A DNA stretch of 64,000 nucleotides, taken from NCBI RefSeq assembly GCF_003752505.1, contig NZ_RKHO01000001.1:2418001-2482000 (forward strand), written 5' to 3'. Positions 51,976 through 63,829 of the stretch are shown piece by piece. Source of the DNA: Nocardioides aurantiacus (lineage in GTDB: Bacteria; Actinomycetota; Actinomycetes; Propionibacteriales; Nocardioidaceae). The position numbers were made by a program, and so were the translations under genes. Within the stretch, counting starts at the first letter, position 1; every line of letters starts with the position of its first letter. The notes beneath the pieces were generated by a model. It ran no database searches. It was not told where the DNA came from and saw nothing but the letters and a program-made list of their open reading frames with translations.

Positions 51976-53179
51976 CCGGCTGACCGGCCCCGCCGAGGAC
52001 CGCCTCGTGCAGCTCGGCCACGGCCGAGGCCAGCGGTGAGGCGCCCGCCTCCACCACCGAGCGTCCGGCGACGAGCGCGCGGTCCGCGGCGGCACGGTCG
52101 TCGGGCACGAAGACCACCCCGGCGGGCCGCACGTAGCCCTCGACCATGCCGAGGATGTCGCGCCGGCTCCAGCCCAGGCTGTCGCGCATCCGGTTGACGA
52201 CCACCGTGACCGGGACGGGTGCGAGGTCGCGGAGGTCGACCAGGGTGCGCGCCAGCCGTGCCAGACCGACCGGCTCGGCCGACCCGACGGCCACGACGTG
52301 GTCGGCCGCGGCCACCGCGTCCAGCGTGAGCTGGTTGCGGACCAGCCCGCGCCCGAGGTCGGCGTCGTCCTCGAGGCTGAAGCCGGTGTCGACGACCACG
52401 TCGCCCACCTCGCTCGCGCGCTCGAGCACGGCGTCGAGGACGCCCGGCCGCGCCTCGACCCACCGGTCGGGCCGCGGCAGCCCGGTCAGCACCTCCAGGC
52501 CCGGCGTCACCTCGCGGCGGCACCGGGCGAACGAGCGGGCGTCGAGCCCGCCGGCGTTGACCAGCCGAGCGGCCGCCAGCAGGCCGCTCACCTCGTCGAG
52601 CACGACGAGGTGCTGCGCCACGGCGCCGCCGTGCGGGTCGGCGTCGACCAGCACGGTCGGCGCGCCCCGGCGGGCGTGCTCGGCCGCCAGCCCCGTCGCC
52701 AGGAGCGTGCGCCCCGGCGCCCCCGCGGGGCCGTGCACGACGACGGTGCGACCCCGGTCGGCCCGCACCTCCAGCCGGCTCTCGGGCCCGGGCTCGGGGT
52801 CGAGCACCAGGTCCTGGCGCACGGCGCGCCGCACCGCGTCGGGCAGCCCGGCGGGGTCGTCGACCGGATGCACCTCCACCACCCCGAGGCGGCCCAGCGC
52901 CTCGGCGTCCCCACCGACCGCGACGCACCGGACGTCGACCCGGAGCAGCTGCATCACCGCGTCGGCGTCGAGCCCGGCCAGCTCGCCGCTGACCAGCACC
53001 ACGCCGACGGTGCCGGCCGAGGCACTGGCCAGCAGGTCGGTCAGGTCCACGCACCGCTTGAGCACGACCACCGAGGCCTCGGCCAGCGCACGCAGCGCCG
53101 GGGCCTCCCACGTCTCGCCCCCCGCCGCGACGAGGACCGGCACCCGGTCGCGCACCGAGGGTGCTCCTGCCGCTGCCAC
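51926..53179 (-). CDS. TadZ/CpaE-like pilus assembly ATPase
   Basis: A 417-residue MinD-like protein. An N-terminal receiver-like region (about 1-110) precedes the P-loop domain 'VVHGPAGAPGRTLLATGLAA'; the Lys of a normal Walker A is missing. 'PTVLVDADPHGGAVAQHL' and 'GDVVVDTGFSLEDDADLG' are further SIMIBI motifs. TadZ proteins localise the Tad apparatus and often have atypical P-loops. It lies 3 bases after cpaB, 26 kb from the tadABC operon on the same strand. GTG start. Confidence 0.8.
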   Translation of the reverse strand: MAAAGAPSVRDRVPVLVAAGGETWEAPALRALAEASVVVLKRCVDLTDLLASASAGTVGVVLVSGELAGLDADAVMQLLRVDVRCVAVGGDAEALGRLGVVEVHPVDDPAGLPDAVRRAVRQDLVLDPEPGPESRLEVRADRGRTVVVHGPAGAPGRTLLATGLAAEHARRGAPTVLVDADPHGGAVAQHLVVLDEVSGLLAAARLVNAGGLDARSFARCRREVTPGLEVLTGLPRPDRWVEARPGVLDAVLERASEVGDVVVDTGFSLEDDADLGRGLVRNQLTLDAVAAADHVVAVGSAEPVGLARLARTLVDLRDLAPVPVTVVVNRMRDSLGWSRRDILGMVEGYVRPAGVVFVPDDRAAADRALVAGRSVVEAGASPLASAVAELHEAVLGGAGQPVKRSSAGRGRWRCRRP

Positions 53180-53182
53180 CGG

Positions 53183-53899
53183 TCAGCCCTTCCGGGTGAG
53201 GACCACGCGACCCTCGGCGAGGCCGCCCAGGGCGGCCGCGACCTCGTCGGAGCGGTCGGTCGGGACGCCGAGGACGACCTGGCGCGTCGTCTCGGGCGCC
53301 AGGCTGTCCTGGGTGCCGGGGACGGCGACCACGGTCACGTCCTCGAGGACCCGGCGGGCCTCGGCGGCGCGCTGCTCGCCCGACGCCGTCGTGGCGCCGC
53401 CACCCGCGGCCGAGGGAGCGACCCAGACGTCGACCACCGAGCCCTGCCGGACGGTCGCGGGCAGGTCGTCGGAGGCGACGCCGAGCGGGAGCTCGACCAG
53501 CTCGGCGCGCTCGCGCGGGGCGACGGCGGCGCGGGGCAGCAGCTCCCCGGCGCCCACGCGACGGTCGAGCACGGCACCGACGGGCGGCGCCTGCTCGGCG
53601 GAGAGGTAGCCGTCGGCGGCCTCCTGGTCGGGGAACCGCACCCGCTCGCGGCCGAGGTCGGCCTCGGCGAGCGTCGCCCCGTCCGGCAGGTCGCGGGTGG
53701 AGGTCCAGACGGCGACCGTGTCGTCGGCGCTCGCCAGCAGCCGGGCGCCACCAAGCACCGAGGCGGCCACGAGGAGCAGCCCGAGCAGCAGCCGGGGGTT
53801 GCGCCACCCGGGTCGGCGGCTCCGGGTCACCGGTGGGGCGGGCTCGACGGCGGCGTCCTCGGGAGTCGGGAGGTGTCGACGGTGGCGGGTGGTGGTCAT
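53183..53899 (-). CDS. CpaB/RcpC-like pilus assembly protein with SAF domain
   Basis: A 238-residue protein with a basic N-terminus, a membrane helix (about 36-56, 'LLLGLLLVAASVLGGARLLA'), an SAF domain ('DLPDGATLAEADLGRERVRF', 'GAVLDRRVGAGELLPRAAV') and a beta domain. This is the CpaB/RcpC layout found in Tad systems. ATG 53897-53899. It forms an operon with the tadZ-like gene. Confidence 0.85.
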   Translation of the reverse strand: MTTTRHRRHLPTPEDAAVEPAPPVTRSRRPGWRNPRLLLGLLLVAASVLGGARLLASADDTVAVWTSTRDLPDGATLAEADLGRERVRFPDQEAADGYLSAEQAPPVGAVLDRRVGAGELLPRAAVAPRERAELVELPLGVASDDLPATVRQGSVVDVWVAPSAAGGGATTASGEQRAAEARRVLEDVTVVAVPGTQDSLAPETTRQVVLGVPTDRSDEVAAALGGLAEGRVVLTRKG

Positions 53900-54018
53900 G
53901 GTGTGTCTCCGGTGGTGGTGCGGCGGGTCTGCTGGGGCGGGGAGGCTCGACGGGGCGTCCACAGGTCGCCGGGGGCACCTGCTCGCCGCCGGACGCGACC
54001 GGTGGCAGAGTGACGCGT

Positions 54019-54261
54019 GTGAACGCGACCCCACGGTTCCTGCAGCTGGCTGACGTGGCCGAGATCCTCAACATCTCGGGAGCGCAGGTCTACGCGCTGG
54101 TGCGGCGCCAGGACCTCAAGGCGATCAAGATCGGTGGCCGGGGCCAGTGGCGGGTCGAGGCGAGCGAGCTCGAGGCCTACATCCAGCGGGCGTACGCCGA
54201 GGCCGACCAGTTCGTGCGCGAGCACCCGTTCGCCGAGGGCGGTCCGGCGCCGAAGGACTGA
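54019..54261 (+). CDS. Excisionase-type helix-turn-helix DNA-binding protein
   Basis: An 80-residue protein: 'RFLQLADVAEILNISGAQVY' is the HTH and 'LKAIKIGGRGQWRVEASELE' the wing typical of excisionase/MerR-like (HTH_17) domains, then an acidic helix. GTG start 54019. Many actinobacteria carry a chromosomal copy of this small regulator without a phage nearby; no integrase is seen here. Divergent from cpaB, so it may regulate the pilus genes. Confidence 0.85.
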   Translation: MNATPRFLQLADVAEILNISGAQVYALVRRQDLKAIKIGGRGQWRVEASELEAYIQRAYAEADQFVREHPFAEGGPAPKD

Positions 54262-54281
54262 GCCCGGGCCGCGTCCGAGGA

Positions 54282-54839
54282 TCACGACCCGCCCCGCAGG
54301 GCGGCGACCGCGCCGAGGGGCACCAGCACCGTCGCGGTGCGGGCCCGCTCACCGGGGGCCGGGTCACCGGCCACGAGCTCGAGGAAGTCGCTCCCGACCC
54401 GGAGCACCGCCCCGGTCGTCGACGAGCCGTCGGCGAGGTGGAGCCGGCAGCGGGGGTCGGACTCGGCCGTCCGGCGCACCAGCGCCCGGAACGGCAGCCG
54501 GTCGACCACCGACCAGCTCTGCGTGTCGTCCGCGCGGGGTGAGAGGCCCGAGACCGAGACGACGCCCACGAGCGGCACCAGCCACGACGTGCCGGCGGCC
54601 TCCACCAGGAGCCAGTCGGTCCCGCTGCGCACCAGCGTGCCGGTGAGCACGAGCCCACCGACCGACCGCACCACCAGCAGCGCACCGCGGGAGGCGTGCG
54701 CACGCTCGGCCAGCGCGACCTCGGTGTAGGCGGCTGCGGCGAGGTCGGCGACCTCCGCGTCACGGTCGACCAGCCGCAGCCCCGCAGCCTGCTGCTCGAG
54801 GTCCTCGAACACGTCCAGCAGTGCTGCTTCCCAGCTCAT
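54282..54839 (-). CDS. Conserved hypothetical protein with beta-rich domain
   Basis: A 185-residue cytoplasmic protein. The first 45 residues are helical ('AALLDVFEDLEQQAAGLRLV'), the rest alternates short strands and Gly ('GLVLTGTLVRSGTDWLLVEA', 'VLRVGSDFLELVAGDPAPGE'). The pattern recalls SH3-like or Lsm-like barrels in duplicate. I do not recognise a family. ATG 54837-54839. It is convergent with the HTH gene. Confidence 0.7.
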   Translation of the reverse strand: MSWEAALLDVFEDLEQQAAGLRLVDRDAEVADLAAAAYTEVALAERAHASRGALLVVRSVGGLVLTGTLVRSGTDWLLVEAAGTSWLVPLVGVVSVSGLSPRADDTQSWSVVDRLPFRALVRRTAESDPRCRLHLADGSSTTGAVLRVGSDFLELVAGDPAPGERARTATVLVPLGAVAALRGGS

Positions 54840-54980
54840 CGCTCGTCCCCCGTCCGGGGCCCCGCCGGTCGCGTGGCCCGATCCACGCAGGGCAGATGCC
54901 CGGCGGGGTGCGGGGCCAAACCGGCCGGCTCAGGCTGTGGACGCGTGGTTGACACCCGACGATCCTGGACGTTGTCTGAG

Positions 54981-55002
54981 GCAAACGCAAGCAAACGAAA
55001 GC
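54981..55002. repeat. Short direct repeat upstream of the LysM gene
   Basis: GCAAACGCAA (54981-54990) is followed directly by GCAAACGAAA (54991-55000) and GC, an AT-richer pair just 10 bases before the GTG at 55011. It could be a binding site for the HTH protein encoded at 54019. Confidence 0.35.
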
Positions 55003-55010
55003 ATCGAGAC

Positions 55011-55643
55011 GTGACCAGCACCTCCTACCGCGACGGACCCGCCTTCGACGCCCTCCTCGAGACGGCGGCGACCTGGGTCCTGGTCGCGACGCTGCTCTGG
55101 GGCGCGGCCCTGGTCCTGGCCGCGCTGCTCGAGCGGGCCAGCCACGGGCGGCTGCCGGCGCTGCACTGGGTCGGCTGCCCCCGCCGCGCCCGCCCCCTGC
55201 TGCTGGCGGTGGCCGGCCTCGCCGTGGTCGTCCCGGGCTCGGCCCACGCAGCCACCGGCGCCACCGGCGCCACGGACGGTCCGCGTCCCGGCAGCGGCAC
55301 CCTCCCCGTCCCGACGCGACCCACCGACATGGGCACGGCCCCCTCCCTCCCGCGTCAGGGGACCCACCCGGCGCCCCACCCGGCACCCCGTCCCGCGGCG
55401 GCAGCCGGCGCCGAGCGCGACGCGGGCGTCGTGGTGCGACCCGGCGACTCGCTGTGGGGCCTCGCCTCCGACCGTCTCGGACCCGGCGCGGAGGTCCCGC
55501 AGGTCGCCGCCCTCGTCGAGCGGCTGCACCGACGCAACCTCGCCGTCGTGGGCCCCGACCCCGACCTCCTGCGACCCGGGCAGCAGCTCCGCTTCCCGGC
55601 CACCACGCTCCCGACCCCACCACCACCCACGGAGGCACCATGA
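55011..55643 (+). CDS. Membrane protein with C-terminal LysM domain
   Basis: A 210-residue protein, GTG 55011. Two hydrophobic helices (about 18-38 and 60-80), a Pro/Thr-rich linker, then a LysM domain ('VVVRPGDSLWGLASDRLGPG' with 'PDLLRPGQQLRFP'). LysM binds peptidoglycan, so the linker and LysM should be outside. The ATGA overlap with the next gene shows coupling. Similar LysM proteins lie beside Rv3235-type genes in relatives. Confidence 0.85.
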   Translation: MTSTSYRDGPAFDALLETAATWVLVATLLWGAALVLAALLERASHGRLPALHWVGCPRRARPLLLAVAGLAVVVPGSAHAATGATGATDGPRPGSGTLPVPTRPTDMGTAPSLPRQGTHPAPHPAPRPAAAAGAERDAGVVVRPGDSLWGLASDRLGPGAEVPQVAALVERLHRRNLAVVGPDPDLLRPGQQLRFPATTLPTPPPPTEAP

Positions 55644-56158
55644 GTCCCACGACCGTCCCCACCGCGCCGCACCGTGCCCACGCAGGTCCCGGCCGGCCGC
55701 CCCGCCGCCGCGTCCCGGTGGCCAGTGTCCAGGGCACCCTCGCGCTCGACCTGGGCCGCGGCGGCGGGACCCCGTCCGACGACCGTGGCCTCCCGAGCCC
55801 GTTGGCGCTGCTGCCCGGGGGCCGGGCCGAGCTCGACGCCTTCGCCCAACGCTTCGCCGCCGCCGTCGTGGAGGTCGTGGGCGGCGACCGGGGGCCGAGC
55901 CAGCTGCTGCGCTGGACCAGCCCGGAGGTCTACGCCGACCTGCAGCGTCGGTCCGCGCTGATGAACCGCACCGTCCCGGGCGACCGACGGGTGCGCCGGC
56001 TGCGCAGCCAGGTCCGCAGCGTCCACCTCAGCTGCCCCGCGCCCGGAGCCGTCGAGCTCAGCATCCACGTCCGCCGGGGCGATCGCTCACGTGCCGTCGC
56101 GGCCCGCCTCGTGCAGCGCGAGGGCCGCTGGTGCTGCACCGCCCTGGAGTTCGGCTGA
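55640..56158 (+). CDS. Rv3235 family protein
   Basis: A 172-residue protein starting at ATG 55640 inside the LysM gene stop. After an unstructured 60-residue start, the folded part has 'ELDAFAQRFAAAVVEVVGGD', 'QLLRWTSPEVYADLQRRSAL' and ends 'RLVQREGRWCCTALEFG'. This matches the Rv3235 family, encoded near secA in Mycobacterium as here. Function is unknown; position suggests a role in cell envelope work with the LysM protein. Confidence 0.8.
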   Translation: MSPTTVPTAPHRAHAGPGRPPRRRVPVASVQGTLALDLGRGGGTPSDDRGLPSPLALLPGGRAELDAFAQRFAAAVVEVVGGDRGPSQLLRWTSPEVYADLQRRSALMNRTVPGDRRVRRLRSQVRSVHLSCPAPGAVELSIHVRRGDRSRAVAARLVQREGRWCCTALEFG

Positions 56159-56189
56159 GCCCCCTGAGTCCTCTCAGCCCGGGGCGGGC

Positions 56190-57284
56190 TCAGCCCCCGA
56201 TCCAGCGGTACGCCGCCTCGGCGGGCCCGATCCCGAAGCGCCGGTGCCACCACCACGCGGCGACGACGGCCACCAGCCAGAAGCCGGCCGCCAGCAGCAG
56301 GGCCGGCGCCAGCCCGGTCAGCGGCACCACGCCGAGACCGTCGACGAGCAGCCGGAAGACCACGATGTGCGCGAGGTAGATCGTCAGCGACATCGCGCCC
56401 GCCCGCCGCAGCACGTCGACCACCGGGCTGCGGGGTGCCCGCTCGGCCAGCCACGACACCAGGGCGAAGGCCAGCAGCGCCGAGCCGAGCGCACCGGCGG
56501 TGTAGACGAGGCTGCGGGTCGAGGGCACCGCGCTGGTCGCGAGCTCGAGCCGCAACGAGCCGGTCGCGGCGAGCTTGGACACGGCCGTCGCGCCGCCCAG
56601 CAGCACGAGTCCCAGCCCGACCGTGGTCGGTCGCCACCCGGGCCGGGACAGCGCCCGTCCCAGCAGCACCCCCGCGCAGAAGAACGCCAGCCACGGCAGC
56701 AGCGGGTGGGTGCCGTTGACGACCGTGTCGAGGAGCAGTCCCTGCGGCGTCCAGTGCGGCGGGTCGGTGAGCCAGACCACCGAGCCCCCGTCCAGGCGCC
56801 GCTCCAGGGACCACGACGAGAGCCCCGCCGCCGCGAGCGCCGCGAGGGCACCGACGACCACCAGACCGCGCGAGGACAGCACGACCAGCAGTGCGGCCAC
56901 GGCGAACATCGCGCCGTAGTAGGGCAGGATCGTCCCCTCCCAGGCGAGGTCGACCAGCCAGCCGACCACGAACAGCGCCAGTCCCCGCCGCAGCAGCACC
57001 ACCCGCCGACGGCGCAGCTCGGCACCCTCGGCACTGCGCGTCATCAGGGTCGCCCCCACCCCCGCCACCAGGACGAACGTCGCGGCGAACCGCGTCGCCA
57101 GCGGCCCGGTGGCCGGGTCGAACACCTCCCCCGGCGTGCCGGGCTCCCGCGGGGAGCCCGCCAGGACGAGGTAGCCGTAGTAGTTCATCACCACCACGCC
57201 GACCAGGGCGACCGCTCGGACCACGTCGGGTCCGACCAGCCGCCCCCCGGTCACCGCGGGCGCGCCGGCCCCTGCGGTCGCCAC
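56190..57284 (-). CDS. DUF418/HGSNAT-like membrane protein
   Basis: A 364-residue protein with about ten membrane helices. 'RLVGPDVVRAVALVGVVVMN' at the start and 'GIGPAEAAYRWIGG' at the end are the DUF418 signature ends; 'RRAGAMSLTIYLAHIVVFRL' is the typical late motif. These proteins resemble acyltransferases that modify cell envelope sugars, but activity is not proven. GTG start, 44 bases after the secA stop; possibly cotranscribed with secA. Confidence 0.82.
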   Translation of the reverse strand: MATAGAGAPAVTGGRLVGPDVVRAVALVGVVVMNYYGYLVLAGSPREPGTPGEVFDPATGPLATRFAATFVLVAGVGATLMTRSAEGAELRRRRVVLLRRGLALFVVGWLVDLAWEGTILPYYGAMFAVAALLVVLSSRGLVVVGALAALAAAGLSSWSLERRLDGGSVVWLTDPPHWTPQGLLLDTVVNGTHPLLPWLAFFCAGVLLGRALSRPGWRPTTVGLGLVLLGGATAVSKLAATGSLRLELATSAVPSTRSLVYTAGALGSALLAFALVSWLAERAPRSPVVDVLRRAGAMSLTIYLAHIVVFRLLVDGLGVVPLTGLAPALLLAAGFWLVAVVAAWWWHRRFGIGPAEAAYRWIGG

Positions 57285-57327
57285 CCGTCGGGCCGCCCCG
57301 CCGTGTCCGTCGTCCCCGCCGAGCCGG

Positions 57328-60117
<2,790 letters not shown>

Positions 60118-60154
60118 GCTGGACATCTCCTAGGGAGGGGAACGGGGAGGGAAC

Positions 60155-60170
60155 GGGCACGGCTGTGCCC
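60155..60170. repeat. Hairpin in the secA leader
   Basis: GGGCAC-GGCT-GTGCCC, a 6-bp stem with 4-base loop, 38 bases upstream of the secA GTG. It could be a leader hairpin or a terminator for the upstream gene. Confidence 0.35.
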
Positions 60171-60241
60171 CGCAACCCGTCAGCCATCGTAACGGCCGGG
60201 GCCCCTCCGGAGTTTCGAGACCGGGGACTCGGCGTGGGGTC

Positions 60242-61462
60242 TCAGCGCACGACGGCGGCCAGCGCGGGCTCGAGGTCGCCGCGGTCGCGCACCACGACGT
60301 CGGCCAGGCCCAGCCAGTCGGCCATCCGGCGCAGCTCGGCGGCCAGCTCCGGGGCGGTGTCGGGCGGGGCACCCGGCTCGGCGTACGCCGCCTGCACGAG
60401 CAGCCGCCCGCCGGGTCGGTCGGCCTTGAGGTCGACCCGACCGACGATCCGGTCGCCCAGCACGAACGGGAGCACGTAGTAGCCGTGGCGCCGCAGGTGC
60501 TGCGGCACGTAGATCTCGATGCGGTAGTGGAAGTCGAAGAGCCGCTCGGTGCGCTCGCGCTCCCAGACCAGCGGGTCGAACGGGCTGACCAGCGACCGCA
60601 CGTGGACGCGCCGCGGCAGCACGGCGTCGCGGTGGAGGTACGCCGGCCGCGCCCAGCCCTCCACCCGGGCCGGGAGCAGCTCGCCCGACTCGACGAGCTC
60701 GGCCACCGCCCGCTGGGTCGCCGCCTGGCCGGGCCCGCCCATGCTGGCCTGGAGGCGGTAGTAGTCGGACAGGCAGCGCACCGTGGCGACGCCGTGGCTG
60801 CGGGCCGCGCGCCGCACGAGCTCGCGCGTGGCGTCCTCGGGGCTCGGCGTGGGGACGGCGAGGACCGCCGCGGGCAGCACCCGCTCGGGCACGTCGTAGA
60901 CGCACTCGAACGACGGCGTGCGCCCGGCGATGGCCAGCTCGCCGACCAGGTAGAGCCAGTCGAGCGCCTTGCGCGCCTCCGACCAGTTCCAGCCCCAGTG
61001 CTCCGTGCTGCGCGGCGCCCCGTCGTCGAGGTCGCGGGCCGTGCTCGGCCCGCGGGCGGCGACGTCCTCGCGCACCCGGTCGACCAGGCCGGGGTTGGTG
61101 GCCAGCCAGCCGCCCCACCGCGGGTTGGTGCGGAACCCCGCCATCCGGTGCTGCATCACCGGCCACAGGTCGACCGGCATGAAGGCCTGCACGTGGGCCC
61201 AGTACTCCACCATCCGCCGGGGCCGCTGCTCCGAGGCCCGGCGGAGCAGGTCCGGGTCGTAGGGACCCATCCGTGAGTAGAGCGGGAGGTAGTGGGCGCG
61301 CTGGAGGACGTTGACGGAGTCCACCTGGAGCACGCCGGTGCGCTCCAGGGTGCGACCGAAGGTGCGCATCGTGGGCGGCTGGTGGACCGGGTCGCGGAAG
61401 CCCTGCGCGACCAGGGCCACCCGCCGCGCCTGGGCCGCGGAGAGGGCGGTCTCGTCCGTCAC
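60242..61462 (-). CDS. YcaQ-family DNA glycosylase (crosslink repair type)
   Basis: A 406-residue winged-helix protein of the HTH_42/YcaQ family. The catalytic-type QxD motif lies in '[20 protein letters not shown]' and 'SRMGPYD' follows. Winged-helix repeats ('[20 protein letters not shown]', '[19 protein letters not shown]') and the end '[20 protein letters not shown]' are typical. E. coli YcaQ unhooks interstrand crosslinks. The GTG start overlaps the stop of the response regulator gene (GTGA). Confidence 0.9.
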   Translation of the reverse strand: MTDETALSAAQARRVALVAQGFRDPVHQPPTMRTFGRTLERTGVLQVDSVNVLQRAHYLPLYSRMGPYDPDLLRRASEQRPRRMVEYWAHVQAFMPVDLWPVMQHRMAGFRTNPRWGGWLATNPGLVDRVREDVAARGPSTARDLDDGAPRSTEHWGWNWSEARKALDWLYLVGELAIAGRTPSFECVYDVPERVLPAAVLAVPTPSPEDATRELVRRAARSHGVATVRCLSDYYRLQASMGGPGQAATQRAVAELVESGELLPARVEGWARPAYLHRDAVLPRRVHVRSLVSPFDPLVWERERTERLFDFHYRIEIYVPQHLRRHGYYVLPFVLGDRIVGRVDLKADRPGGRLLVQAAYAEPGAPPDTAPELAAELRRMADWLGLADVVVRDRGDLEPALAAVVR

Positions 61463-62160
61463 GGGATGTCGAGCAGCTTGGTGCGCACGGCGTACATGAC
61501 CGCCTCCATGCGCGAGTGCAGCTGGAGCTTCTCCAAGATGTTGCGCACGTGGTTCTTCACGGTGTTCTCGCTGATGAACAGCTCGCGCGCGGCGTCGCGG
61601 TTGTTCAGGCCCCGGGCGACGAGCCGCAGCACCTCGAGCTCGCGCTCGGTCAGCCGCGGCGTCGGCACCTGCTCGCGCTCGGCGCGCGACATCTCCTTGA
61701 ACTCGTCGATCAGCTTGACCGCCATCGACGGACTGATCAGCGACTGCCCTTCGGCCACCACGCGGACCGCCTGGGCGACCTCGTCGATGGAGGAGTCCTT
61801 GAGCAGGTAGCCGGACGCGCCGTTCTTGACCGACTCGTAGAGGTCGCCCTCCTCGTCGCTGACGGTGAGCATGATGATCTTGACGCTCGGCACGAGCTCC
61901 TTGATCTTCATGCAGGCCTGCAGGCCCGAGCGCTTGGGCATGCGTACGTCGAGCAGCACCACGTCGGGCACCGTCGCCACCACGACGTCGGTGGCCGCGA
62001 TGCCGTCCCCGGCCTCGCCGACCACCTCCAGGCCGGGCTCGACGCCCAGCAGCATGGTCAGGCCGCGACGGAACAGCTCCTGGTCGTCGACCACCACCAC
62101 GCGGATCGGCTCTGCGCCGTCGGCACCTGCAGGACCCGAACCCGAGTCGTCGTCGTCCAT
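61459..62160 (-). CDS. NarL/LuxR-type response regulator
   Basis: A 233-residue two-component regulator. Receiver: acidic pair in '[12 protein letters not shown]', phospho-Asp in '[12 protein letters not shown]', Thr in '[12 protein letters not shown]', Lys in '[11 protein letters not shown]'. DNA-binding HTH: '[20 protein letters not shown]' and '[17 protein letters not shown]'. ATG 62160 ('MDDDDSG') is chosen over the GTG at 62169. No histidine kinase gene is adjacent, so it is an orphan. It sits between hpf and the glycosylase. Confidence 0.93.
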   Translation of the reverse strand: MDDDDSGSGPAGADGAEPIRVVVVDDQELFRRGLTMLLGVEPGLEVVGEAGDGIAATDVVVATVPDVVLLDVRMPKRSGLQACMKIKELVPSVKIIMLTVSDEEGDLYESVKNGASGYLLKDSSIDEVAQAVRVVAEGQSLISPSMAVKLIDEFKEMSRAEREQVPTPRLTERELEVLRLVARGLNNRDAARELFISENTVKNHVRNILEKLQLHSRMEAVMYAVRTKLLDIP

Positions 62161-62233
62161 GGGCGCCACTATGGCAGAGCGCCGCCGTCCCGGGGCACGA
62201 GTCGGTGCCCCTGCCCCGGGACGGTCGGAAGGG

Positions 62234-62851
62234 TCAGCTCAGCTGCAGCGCGATCACGCCGTAGTCGTAGCCGCGGCGGCGGTAGACCACCGACGGCTGC
62301 TCGGACTCCTTGTCGACGAACAGGTAGAAGTCGTGGCCCACGAGCTCCATCTCGTAGAGCGCCTGGTCCAGGGTCATCGGCGAGGCCGGGTGGGTCTTCT
62401 CGCGCACCACCAGCGGCCCGTCGCCGGTCACCGTCATCGGTCCGACCTTGCGCTCCACCACGGCGTCCTCGTCGACCTCGCCCGCCTGCTCCGCGGGCAG
62501 GCTGCGGGCCATGGCCGAGCGCAGCGACTCGGGGGTGGCGTGGCCGCGGTGCACCTTGCGGCGGTCCGCGGCGCGGCGCATCTGGGAGGCCATCTTGTCC
62601 AGCGCGAGGTCGAGGGCCGCCATCTTGTCCTCGGCCGCGGCCTCGGCCCGCACGATGGGGCCCTTGGAGCGGGCGGTGAGCTCCACGCGCACCGCCCGTT
62701 CGGGATCCCGGGGCCGGGGCTCCTTGTCGACGGTCACGTCCACGCGGATGATGCGGTGGTCGTGCTTCTCCAGACGTCCGAGCTTGTCCTCGACGTGCTC
62801 GCGGAACCGGTCCGTCACCTCGCAGTGACGGGCGCTGACGACGACATCCAC
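62234..62851 (-). CDS. hpf: Long-form ribosome hibernation promoting factor
   Basis: A 205-residue protein with an N-terminal HPF/RaiA domain ('[20 protein letters not shown]', '[20 protein letters not shown]') and the C-terminal dimerisation domain ('[20 protein letters not shown]', '[19 protein letters not shown]'). The long form joins two 70S ribosomes into inactive 100S particles in stationary phase. GTG 62851 is fixed by AGGAGG five bases upstream; longer frames upstream lack such a site. Confidence 0.95.
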   Translation of the reverse strand: MDVVVSARHCEVTDRFREHVEDKLGRLEKHDHRIIRVDVTVDKEPRPRDPERAVRVELTARSKGPIVRAEAAAEDKMAALDLALDKMASQMRRAADRRKVHRGHATPESLRSAMARSLPAEQAGEVDEDAVVERKVGPMTVTGDGPLVVREKTHPASPMTLDQALYEMELVGHDFYLFVDKESEQPSVVYRRRGYDYGVIALQLS

Positions 62852-62912
62852 CTGTACCTCCTGTCCCCGGACGCGCCCCGCCTCTCGACGACGCGCGCCT
62901 GAAATGAGTCGG

Positions 62913-62941
62913 TTACCCGTTGACTCCCGTCCTTGGACACC
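62913..62941 (-). promoter_or_regulatory. Candidate stress-sigma promoter of hpf
   Basis: On the minus strand GGTGT (62941-62937) and GGGTAA (62918-62913) are separated by 18 bases. They resemble SigF/SigB-type boxes (GGTTT and GGGTA). The hairpin CCCGTCC/GGACGGG (62926-62948) overlaps it. A stress promoter would suit hibernation factor expression. Confidence 0.4.
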
Positions 62942-63050
62942 GGACGGGCAGGAACCCCGGGCGGACCGCTCCGACGACGCGGACGGTGCTCCGGGGCTCC
63001 ATGTGGAGACGCTAGTCCCCCGGCGGGCAGACCGGTAGGGCACGTTGGTG

Positions 63051-63764
63051 CTACTCGGCGCGTCCGAGCAGCCGGCGGCGGGTGGCGGCCACCGTGGCGA
63101 CACCCGCCACGGGGACCCCGCTCACCTCCAGCGCGCGCTGCGCCTCCCGGACGGTCGCCCCCGTGGTCAGCACGTCGTCGACGACGAGCACGCGGACCGG
63201 CACCCCGGCACGCGCCAGCGCCGCCCGCGACCGCGGCCGGACCGCGAGCGTGCCCTCGCGGTTGCGACGCCGGGCGCCGGAGTCCAGGCCCGCCTGGTCG
63301 GCCACCGGCAGCCGGGTGGTCAGCAGCGGGGCCACCACGACCGCCCCGCCCGCGGGTCCGCGTCGCAGCCGACCGGCCGCGCGCCGGGCCAGCCGCAGCA
63401 CCGGGTCGTGCCCGCGGCCGCGGACCACGGCCCTCGGGCTGGGGACGGGCACCAGCAGGGTCCGGACCGGCGCACCGGGACCCGCGTCGAGGAACGGCTC
63501 GACGGCTGCGGCCAGGCAGCCGCCGAGCGGGGCGGCGAGCGCGAGCACCGCGTGCTCCTTGTGGGCGAGCACCATGGCGCGCAGCAGGCCGTCGTACTCC
63601 CCCGCGGTGGAGCAGGCGACCAGGCCCGCCGGGCAGGGCGTCGGCCGGGCCGGTCGGCCCCGGGCCGGGAGCGTGGCCGCGCAGTCACGGCACAGCGACC
63701 GGCCGGCGCGGCCGCAGCCCACGCAGCAGCCCCCGTGCACCAGGTCCAGCCACGTGTCGCGCAC
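63051..63764 (-). CDS. ComF family phosphoribosyltransferase-like protein
   Basis: A 237-residue protein. An N-terminal zinc-ribbon ('HGGCCVGCGRAGRSLCRDC') precedes the PRTase fold with 'GVPVRVLVVDDVLTTGATVR', the PRPP-binding loop. ComF supports DNA uptake in competent bacteria; in actinobacteria its role is less clear. It is between lpqB and hpf, the same order as Rv3242c-Rv3241c in Mycobacterium. Confidence 0.92.
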   Translation of the reverse strand: MRDTWLDLVHGGCCVGCGRAGRSLCRDCAATLPARGRPARPTPCPAGLVACSTAGEYDGLLRAMVLAHKEHAVLALAAPLGGCLAAAVEPFLDAGPGAPVRTLLVPVPSPRAVVRGRGHDPVLRLARRAAGRLRRGPAGGAVVVAPLLTTRLPVADQAGLDSGARRRNREGTLAVRPRSRAALARAGVPVRVLVVDDVLTTGATVREAQRALEVSGVPVAGVATVAATRRRLLGRAE

Positions 63765-63829
63765 GCCCCCAGCGTCACCGCCGTGGGCGGCCCGGGCCAG
63801 CGCCGCGGGCGTGCCTGTGGACGCCGCCC

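Noticed and set aside
54019-54261. Excisionase-like gene as sign of a prophage
   Set aside because: No integrase, portal or capsid genes around it; neighbours are core-type genes, so a chromosomal regulator is more likely.
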